Shown here in pieces: positions 56,815 to 64,000 of a stretch of DNA of 64,000 nucleotides. A program made the position numbers and the translations under genes. How positions within the stretch are numbered: the first letter of the stretch is position 1; every line of letters begins with the position of its first letter. Below the pieces are notes generated by a model. That model did not search any database. It saw only the letters and a list, made by a program, of their open reading frames with translations, and was not told the origin of the DNA. The stretch is from Lepturacanthus savala (taxonomy: Eukaryota > Chordata > Actinopteri > Scombriformes > Trichiuridae). Location: the NCBI GenBank assembly GCA_030544235.1, contig CM060484.1, positions 6,610,031 to 6,674,030 of the forward strand. Direction: 5' to 3'.

Positions 56815-57516
56815 ATAAGAGATATTTACCTGTCCTAGAATTATATGAGGATAATGTACTCTATATGATTGAACATCAACCACATAAAAATGTTCTTTAT
56901 TCTATCCTGCAATGATAACATCTGTCGTTAGATAAAAAAAAAAAAAAAAGATTATATTTGTTTTGAGGGAAAATAATCCATCCAAAAAACATGAAAGATG
57001 AAAAACATTTTGTAGTATATATCTGTAGGTATTAAAAAAAAAAGCACAGTGTGTTTATGTATGTGAACTCAAGCTTGTTTGGACGTCACCTTAGAAATAA
57101 CAACCCAGGCTCATGTTTCTGTGATCTGATCATTAGTGGCGTCAGGTCGGTGTCACACATTCCACACGCCTCCTTCAGCCTGTTAATCTCTCAGTTTCAC
57201 ACACTGCTGCAGATGGGTATTTACGCATCAGGGGATCAGCGGTAATGCAGCGAGAGATCGGCCATAATAATGATAACAATAATACTGATGAGAGCTGTTT
57301 TGATGCTGAGTTTGAATGTGTGTGTGTGGGGGAATTAACGCATCAACAACAATACTGATGCAAAATCCATCCATATGTGTCATGTATGATCCTGTTTGTA
57401 AGACGGAGCAAAAAGTTGTTGTGTAGATGTTTTTGTTTTGTGTGTGGACATGGTTGCAGTGGCACTGAATGACTGAAATGAAACTGTTAATGCATCGTGA
57501 AGGGACTTTACAGATA
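56815..57516. other. Unique sequence, no gene
   Basis: AT-rich parts and a balanced part (57080-57260: AACCCAGGCTCATG, TTTACGCATCAGGGG) that could be regulatory. No exon is recognised. Confidence 0.35.
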
Positions 57517-57876
57517 CTTTAAAACAGTGTTTGTTTCCATGGCAAGACCCTTAAACTTATGAAAACTAGACCACGGACCTCAACTCATAAGATTTCTGCT
57601 TTTTTAGATGTTTTATAACAAAGTGTAGGAAACCTGAGGCCAAAACTATGGAGAACTGAAACTGCCATGATCTAAAATAAATAAATGACTCCATATATAA
57701 CTGAATATGCCAGTAATTTCCCATATGTATTTAATTAATTAACATTTAAATAATTCATATAATTATTTTATTTGTGTATTATTTCCCATTTATATGATTT
57801 TACATTTTATATCATAATTTATTAATATTTAAATGTATTATTCTATTTATGTATTCATTCCCCTCATTCATTTTAA

Positions 57877-57921
<45 letters not shown>

Positions 57922-58299
57922 ATGATCAATGTGCAACAGAAAGTAATACACATAATAATAAATACATATGTTAAATTAAATAAAGTAACTTATTTCTTAT
58001 TGATTATGGTAGTCCTCCATACAAATGGTCCTACATTCTGTCTTTTACCTGTTACTTCTTTAATTTAAAACATCACATTTTGAAATAAAGCCCTACTTAC
58101 TAACATAACAAAATCCTTTTTCAAAAAGTATAAAGTTCCAAATTAGCTGTCCAGTTCTTTATAGCTCACAAAGAGTAAGTAATTATGAAGTAATTATAGT
58201 AAAGATAAGTTATTCCCTTTTTCTCTGGGACCCCTTGGCACCCCCGCAAGGACCCCTGGGGGGTCACTGAACCCCACATTGAGAACCACTGCCTTAAAA
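57517..58299 (+). mobile_element. hAT-like element with 8-bp target duplication
   Basis: The element runs from CAGTGTTTGTTTCC (57525) to AATGTGGGG-complement TTGAGAACCACTG (58291), giving inverted CAGTG tips. It is flanked by CTTTAAAA (57517-57524) and CCTTAAAA (58292-58299), which match at 7 of 8 bases as expected for hAT. The interior has ACCACGGACC near the left end and GGACCCCTGGGGGGTCAC near the right, plus a TA array. No transposase, so non-autonomous or decayed. Confidence 0.72.
57882..57919. repeat. (TA)n microsatellite
   Basis: About 19 TA units inside the hAT-like element. Confidence 0.95.
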
Positions 58300-58690
58300 C
58301 ATGGTCCTATCAGAACTAAAATGCATTTCCTGAATTTGTTCATGTTTTCCTAATGTCTACCAGTACTCGTGTGCCTTATAAATATGTTATCTTAATGAGA
58401 AAGTAACTAAATATACTTATTACTGAGGTGGGGTTATTATTTTTGTTAGAAAAATGATTACAGTTTTGATAAAAATAACTCGTAACATGTTTTTTCTAAT
58501 CAGCACAACCCACTGTGTGTTCTCCACCTGCATGTGTGTTGTGTGTGTGTCCTACTCTAGCGTGCACCTATGTGGTCAAATGTGAATCAACTTAAACCAC
58601 CTCTCTCTCTCACACACACACACATGCGCGCACACACACACACACATACATACACATTTTTTGTCTTACAGAAAAAAAAGAAGAGCTAAT
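58300..58690. other. AT-rich spacer with (CA)n
   Basis: A CA array with CG interruptions (58611-58646) and TG run near 58540-58550. No gene. Confidence 0.6.
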
Positions 58691-58694
58691 ATTT

Positions 58695-58925
58695 GTTGTT
58701 ATTTAAACACCAGAGCAGATACGGCGGCTGAACAATAATTATTTTCTGGAACAATAATTATTACCATTTAATTCTGTTGTTTACCATTTTGCCCGGTGGC
58801 CCCTCTTTAAAAGCCAGCCTCTATCTATAATGGCGAGCCCTTGAGCAGAACTCCATTTAACACAAATATCAAATAATTAAAAATCAAATAATTGGAAAAT
58901 AAAAGTGTGGCCTTTTTTTGCGTGT
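58695..58925. promoter_or_regulatory. Candidate regulatory island
   Basis: Contains a direct repeat of GAACAATAATTATT (58730 and 58748), ACCATTTAATTCTG and AAATCAAATAATTGG, many with homeodomain-type AATTA cores. The island is flanked by CA and TG arrays. Function inferred. Confidence 0.33.
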
Positions 58926-59450
58926 GTGTGTGTGTGTGTTTCAACATTAATTGCCAGTGAAACGTGTGAGCTTGTTCTAGTTCTTAGAAGTACTGTTCTT
59001 GGCTGTGCGCGGTGTCAGATTTCATATCGTTTTTGTTCTCAAAAGCATGTTTTTTTTTTTTTTTTATGACATCAAGTGATTACATGTTTTATCCGCTCAG
59101 AAGTATAATTCTGTTTGTTTCGCATTTGTCAGGAATGCGACACTTGGGACTAAATGCACATTAATATGTTATGGGGGTTTTGTTGTTTTTACATGACTTA
59201 GCCGTTTGCTTTATTTTCCGTATTTTAACCTGACATTCCAGATGTTGAGTCGTGTCAGTGAACAGCTGTTGATGACTAAATGTCATTTGTTTTTAACAAA
59301 CAACAGAGATCAGATACGCGGTCTAATCTGGCGGAGATCCCTGATACCGTACTGTATGTTTGAGTGGATTACAAGTGGGATTACACAATTAAACCTTGTC
59401 TGGGGTGAAGGGTGCTATACTGATGTGACACCGTGACAATATGAACACCA
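58926..59450. other. TG array and unique sequence
   Basis: TG array at 58921-58938 and T16-type run near 59050, then complex sequence (59090-59430: GGTCTAATCTGGCGGAG) that may be regulatory. The 76-codon open frame there has no domain. Confidence 0.35.
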
Positions 59451-59455
59451 GGTGT

Positions 59456-59486
59456 ACACACACACACATGCACACACACACACACA
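59456..59486. repeat. (CA)n microsatellite
   Basis: CA array with one TG break. Confidence 0.9.
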
Positions 59487-59489
59487 GAG

Positions 59490-60055
59490 CTGGAAGCATT
59501 TATTTATTATTTAAAAATGCTGATGCAGGATATATGACATTTTGATAAATATACTGCTGGATACACAACTAATTAGTGAATGCTTACTCCTTCAAAATAA
59601 AAGCACATTGATTTTGATGGCCACGGTATCCACAGACCTCAAATTGTTGCACTATTTTAGAATTCACCATTGCTTGAAATTCAGATTTCAGTATACTCCT
59701 GGATACTTGCACCTGATGGTGTACTCAGCAGCCTTTTAGAACAGATCAGATCCAGTGAAATATTTCCTTTCCACACTCTTAACACAGAATAAACTTCTGT
59801 CCCGTTCTGTACGATGAATGCACAGAGGAACAGGAAGAGCAACCAGCAAAATGGTGAGGAATATTTACAAAAGTTGTAAGCGTGTGTAGGAAATATTAGA
59901 ATACATTCAGAGGAAAGGTTTCCACGTTTTATTTCCCCACAAGAGACACTTATGAACCCAGAGCATTTTAACTACTTCCTCCAGAGTGCACTAATGGGAT
60001 GATCTCATGTTTTAACTAATCGTCATAGGGACAATTACAAGCATTTTTTTTTTTT
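59490..60055. other. Unique AT-rich sequence, no gene
   Basis: No repeat family, exon or motif cluster supported. Confidence 0.45.
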
Positions 60056-60059
60056 TACA

Positions 60060-60480
60060 CATCCAAATTCAAGGACATGCTAATTGAGATCATAGTCGAT
60101 GACGCCCGTCTTCTTCTGCTTCTTTCGTTCTCTCTCTCCGTTTTCTGTGGAAAATCAACTCTTCCTGCTCTCTCCTTTTATTCACCCCTTCGATCCGTCT
60201 GCCTCTGCATCACTTTTCCACGTTTGCCTGGTGATTAAGCGGTAGATTAACCTCCAGGCCTCATTAATAATAGACGAATAGAAAAAGCCCTGGTTGTTCC
60301 GTTTCCTGTCTGCAGCACTAATAGAGCCCTTAACGTCCACATTAACATACCTCTTGTTTACTCAGGTAGATGGACAGGCGAGTCCACCCACAGACCGCAG
60401 CCAAACCAACCAGTCATCCATATAATCTGATCTGATTGTAGCTTAAAACCCTACTTATGCTTGTTCTTTATTAATTCTTT
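60060..60480. promoter_or_regulatory. Candidate regulatory island
   Basis: Complex sequence with GCTAATTGAGATC, GATTAAGCGGTAGATTAACC, CTCATTAATAATAGACG and ACGTCCACATTAAC; a pyrimidine-rich patch is at 60105-60185. Multiple ATTAA/TAAT cores. Regulatory call inferred. Confidence 0.33.
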
Positions 60481-60917
60481 TTCTTTTCTATTTTTACTTC
60501 ATGTACTGGCACGGATTCGGGCCCACTGACATTTAGAGTGTACAGGGCCCAGAATTTGGTGCTTTGCCGCTTAGTAGTAATAAGAAACTCCAGGCAATTT
60601 CCATGGAAACAAAGGTTGCCGTTATCAATTCAGCTTATGAGCAGCCTCTTGGAACCTATTGTGTTCATAAAAACACAGGTTCTTATGTGTTGGACATTTC
60701 TAATTCCAAAAGAATCCCTCCCCTTTATCCACAAGAGCATCAGTGGGCTCGGCCACTCATGTTTGGTGACCTCTACCCCAGCACATGTGGGACAGGGTAG
60801 AGGTCAGGGCTCTAAAGAAGACCAGACCAGGAAATTAATTTGTTTAAGGACCTATATATATATATATATAAGAAACAGGAACTGGTCCATTTTTTAAGTA
60901 TACCTTGTACAGTCATC
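60481..60917. other. Unique sequence, no gene
   Basis: The overlapping open frames of 119 and 78 codons (60538-60897) have no recognisable domain. A short TA array lies at 60852-60870. Confidence 0.35.
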
Positions 60918-60984
60918 CAGTGGGCCGGATTGGACCTTTTAGCGGGCCGGTTCTGGCCTCTGGGCCGCATGTTTCATACCTCTG
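60918..60984 (-). mobile_element. hAT-like element end
   Basis: TGGGCCGGATTGGACC, GCGGGCCGGTTCTGGCC and GGGCCGCATGTTTCATACCTCTG correspond to the end of a widespread vertebrate hAT-type element (terminal CAGGGGT... on the other strand). The remainder is missing. Confidence 0.55.
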
Positions 60985-61395
60985 ATCTAACGTATCATGA
61001 CGTTTTTCTGGGATAAACAGCATATACATGGAGGCTGACTCATCTTGATTGACAGGTGTATGTAATGATGCTATTGGTTGAAATTTCTTTGGGAAAGTTG
61101 ACGACCATCAAATGAAAAACGGTTGAATTTTGATATAAAAACACAGAAATAGTTTTTCGTGTACATATTTTTTTGGCAAATATAGTTATTTTAGTGAACA
61201 ATATGTCCAGGGATGTGACCTAAAAGGATTAAAAATTATTTTTTTTCTTTTCTGGAGTGCAAAACTCGGTCGGTATACGTGAGATTGATGCCATCCTATC
61301 ACCAACAGGTCGCCAATTCAATCAAAGCAGTAGCCGAGGTGTACCCTGCTGATATCCACACACACATCACAAAGAGATAGCAACGATCATGGCAT
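60985..61395. other. Unique sequence, no feature
   Basis: AT-rich and balanced unique DNA; no gene or repeat recognised. Confidence 0.4.
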
Positions 61396-61513
61396 TAATC
61401 AGCCGATAATTGTAGGCTGCATTTTATTTCAAATGTGTGTATCATTTTTCTGCAGATATGAGTACAAAGTTAATAACAGCGAGGAGTTGAAGTCTTTGCC
61501 AAGAAACAAAATT

Positions 61514-61540
61514 ACACACACACACACACACACACACACA
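61514..61540. repeat. (CA)n microsatellite
   Basis: About 13 CA units within otherwise complex sequence. Confidence 0.95.
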
Positions 61541-61544
61541 ACAG

Positions 61545-61925
61545 CGAGAAAACTCTGTGCACAGGCCTTATGGGATGACATTTGTGGTAATTCATTCAAA
61601 ATCCATTTTAACGCATTGTGCAGGCTTAAGTGCCAATCTTCCTTTTTGGTGAATTTCCATGATTTTATGTCCCATTTAAAACGATGCAGTTTGCTCCACA
61701 ATGGCCTATTTAAGTTACATTACCGTCGAATATTCCCCAGTAAAGGAAATTAAGCCGTGATACTGTGAGATCATCTCGGTTAGTTATCTTCTCCCCGCCG
61801 AGATGTGTCGCTTTGACACCCCGCGGAGAGCTGAATGATTCTCTTGGACGAGAGATAATAGTCTCGTACAGTGTGTTGCTTGCTGGAGCTCTCTCTGGCT
61901 GTTTTTCCTCACTTTACAAACCTGA
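61545..61925. promoter_or_regulatory. Strong candidate regulatory island
   Basis: About 380 bases of complex sequence without simple repeats. It has AGGAAATTAAGCCGTG, the CpG-containing CCCCGCCGAGATGTGTCGC and CACCCCGCGGAGAGCTG, GGCCTATTTAAG and GGACGAGAGATAATAG. Composition is even and unlike the AT-rich DNA on either side. The 106-codon open frame overlapping its start crosses the CA array and is not called. Confidence 0.38.
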
Positions 61926-61929
61926 TCAA

Positions 61930-62215
61930 AGAAAAAAAAAAGTTAGATTTTTAGTGTTGTATAAGGCTGTAAAGCATAATTAGACCTACAAGAGAAATAA
62001 TAAATATGAGCAGTTACTTCTACCAAGTTTGTGAAAGGATCAAATAAATGCACACATAACACAGTTGATCTAATTATTGAAAATAATGACGTGTAACAAG
62101 ATTACTGACTGAGAGCAAAAAGCAACACTGAACCTCCCTTAGCTTTCTTTGCTTCGCTGCTTAAAAGAATCAGACAAAAATGCAAAAAAAAAGTTTTTGA
62201 CTCATGCTTTGCCTA
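61930..62215. other. AT-rich spacer
   Basis: A-runs and unique AT-rich DNA only. Confidence 0.45.
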
Positions 62216-62217
62216 TT

Positions 62218-62492
62218 TTAAAGGTCCCATGTGTAGAAAGTGAGATTGTAATTGATGTTTTTTGTATAATATCTAGGTGATATATACATAAATAGTGTCC
62301 CATTTTTTACAAATCCACAGGAAAATGAGACTCAAACGACCTTCTGGAGCTCCAGAGAGAAGCTTGAGAGAGGATTTGTAAAACTGTATTTTGATAATTA
62401 AAAAGAAAGTCTTAAACTATATATTGTTTGTGCATTCACAACTTATAAATAATACTTAAATAATAGCAATGTTTTAAATATGGCACCTTTAA
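62218..62492. mobile_element. TTAA-ended MITE
   Basis: The left end TTAAAGGTCCCAT (62218-62230) and right end ATGGCACCTTTAA (62480-62492) are inverted repeats with one mismatch over 13 bases. TTAA lies at both tips. The 275-base body has no coding frame. Similar AAAGGT tips occur in fish non-autonomous elements. piggyBac-type targeting is an inference from TTAA. Confidence 0.6.
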
Positions 62493-62494
62493 TA

Positions 62495-63325
62495 TTTCGG
62501 CACAATTGTGTCATAGGTTCCACTGGCTTGTTACTGCTTCTGATGCAACTACAGTATATTCAAAGAATAACCTCTAATTCCTATTACATATACCACTGAT
62601 TATTCTCTATAAGGAGGTTCATAGATTTCTTGGATTAGATTAATGTCAGAGCACTCCACTAGAGACAAGTGGGTGGTGTCAACACTCTTGACTCTCACGT
62701 CCATTATGCTCAATTAATGTGACTTTGTAACCACAAAACTAAAGTAAACTTAATGTTAACTGGAGTACCTTTAATGCTTTGTTGCTCATATGCACATCTA
62801 TGTACACTTATAGACTCATTTTTTTCATTCTGCTAGAAACGTCCGCTGGGTTGCAAGAAATCTGTTCAACACAATCAGGAAAGCAATAATTGGATTCACA
62901 TCTGAACATCAAAATTAATGATTAGGTATAAATATTTACTACATTTGGGCTTTTTTGCAGGTACATGACTAATTAAACCACCGCCATGCACCAAAATCAA
63001 CCATATTTTGACTAGTTTAAACTTTTTCTTTGTTTCCGATCAACAGCTCTGAGTGTTTCTGAAAACCAAATGGACCATAACAGTGTCATCTCTAAACCAT
63101 AAACTGTAACGAACAGGTGTAATGGGATGCTGCCCTATTTGCAGGAGGGTTTCCACTGCAAATATTGAAAACCCCACAAATATTAGCAAAAAGCTAAAAA
63201 TGTATGAAACGCTTTGACACGGGTTATATTTTCTTTGTATTCAGAATATGAAAAAAAGTCTCCAAAAGCCTTAATCTGTGTGAATGTATTTCTCAACAAC
63301 TTCAGTCATGCTGTGAGCTGTCACT
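62495..63325. other. AT-rich unique sequence, no gene
   Basis: About 830 bases without an open frame, known repeat or clear island. Confidence 0.5.
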
Positions 63326-63351
63326 CACTCACACACACACACACACACACA
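63326..63351. repeat. (CA)n microsatellite
   Basis: About 12 CA units. Confidence 0.95.
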
Positions 63352-63359
63352 TAAACTGT

Positions 63360-63650
63360 ACGCCCCCCCACGTGACCTTGTAGGCTCTTTGCTTGCCTTT
63401 AAAATGCACTGTAGCGCCAGCCGTCTGTCTGCCTGCAGCTAATTGGCTTCAGCTCAGTGTTCACTGTTAACGTCTCATTACTCATTCCACTTAGAATAAC
63501 TTCCACAACTTTGCTTGTGTTCAGGGGTCATTAAAAGTCAAGCAAGCCTTTAATTACGAACCCGGATCATTCAGTAAGTAAAGTTGCATCTCCCGAGCAG
63601 CTCTGAATGTATCATCATCTTTTTTCATCCGTCCTAAGACAAGCCACAGT
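63360..63650. promoter_or_regulatory. Candidate regulatory island
   Basis: Complex sequence with GTAGCGCCAGCCGTC, CTGCAGCTAATTGGC, GTTAACGTCTCATTACTC, AGCCTTTAATTACGAACCCGG and GCATCTCCCGAGC. Several TAAT cores lie in even-composition sequence next to a CA array. Confidence 0.36.
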
Positions 63651-64000
63651 GATCCACTTTCAAAAAAAATCCCAAGTGATCAAGGGAAATGTAAACGTAT
63701 TCCTTAAATGTATATAAACTAAATGTATAATGGATCTACAATAACTTCTTATTATGGTTGCGCTTGACCTCTGACCCCTCTGTTTAAATGTATGTGTGCA
63801 TCTATGTCTTATAGTTACATGCTAAACAAATCAAATACTATCATAAAGAGATGAATTCAAATAAAAAAAAACATTAAATGCTGATAATGTTAATCTATAA
63901 TGTTCACCACATTGCCAATTTCTGGAAGTTTGTTTTTGTCTCTTGAGTGACTTGAGTTAACCTACTCTCCCATTAACCTGTAGTCAATTTGTGTCCAGTC
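63651..64000. other. AT-rich spacer at window end
   Basis: No gene, repeat or island recognised before the window ends. Confidence 0.45.

Overview
This window looks like vertebrate, most likely teleost fish, nuclear DNA from a gene-poor region: intergenic, or the inside of a very long intron. The clues are AT-rich unique sequence, very many (CA/TG)n and (TA)n microsatellites, and dispersed short elements of families I associate with ray-finned fish genomes. These include hAT-type ends, a MITE whose tip reads TTCAAAAGTTTGGGGTCA, TTAA-ended MITEs and a LINE 3' tail. I find no protein-coding exon, rRNA or tRNA that I can defend. The longest open frames are readings of microsatellites (poly-Val/Cys or poly-Thr/His) or of a polypurine tract.

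Layout. 0-14 kb: microsatellites, a CpG-rich patch near 3.05 kb, two oppositely oriented copies of one unnamed repeat (3.8 and 10.1 kb), and several compositionally balanced islands with octamer and TAATTA motifs. 14-25 kb: a run of non-autonomous DNA elements (14.2, 14.7, 17.4, 19.1, 24.1 kb) alternating with candidate regulatory islands (18.1-18.7, 20.6-20.8, 21.4-21.8 kb). 25-33 kb: the densest microsatellite and purine-rich zone, with candidate islands between (26.4-28.7 and 29.1 kb). 33-42 kb: a pair of related repeats that both keep a splice-donor-like CAG|GTAAG on the minus strand, a CpG- and G-quadruplex-rich patch at 35.1-35.6 kb, and back-to-back MITE copies at 39.4-40.0 kb. 42-48 kb: a 104-bp TA array, a ~130-bp local duplication, a ~735-bp polypurine tract and a TTAA-flanked element. 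48-64 kb: candidate islands (48.9, 52.7, 61.6, 63.4 kb), a perfect 18-bp palindrome of two octamers (49.77 kb), a MITE with long inverted termini (51.6 kb), a nested LINE/hAT insertion (56.6 kb) and a hAT-like element with a near-perfect 8-bp target duplication (57.5-58.3 kb).

The overall picture is a regulatory desert: islands carrying homeodomain- and POU-type motifs, separated by low-complexity DNA and small transposons. Conservation cannot be seen from one sequence, so every 'candidate regulatory' call is inference from composition and motifs. I could not identify the locus or a flanking gene. I do not see a convincing novel multi-gene system here. The best leads are structural: repeat families with preserved termini or splice motifs, and unusual palindromic or polypurine DNA.
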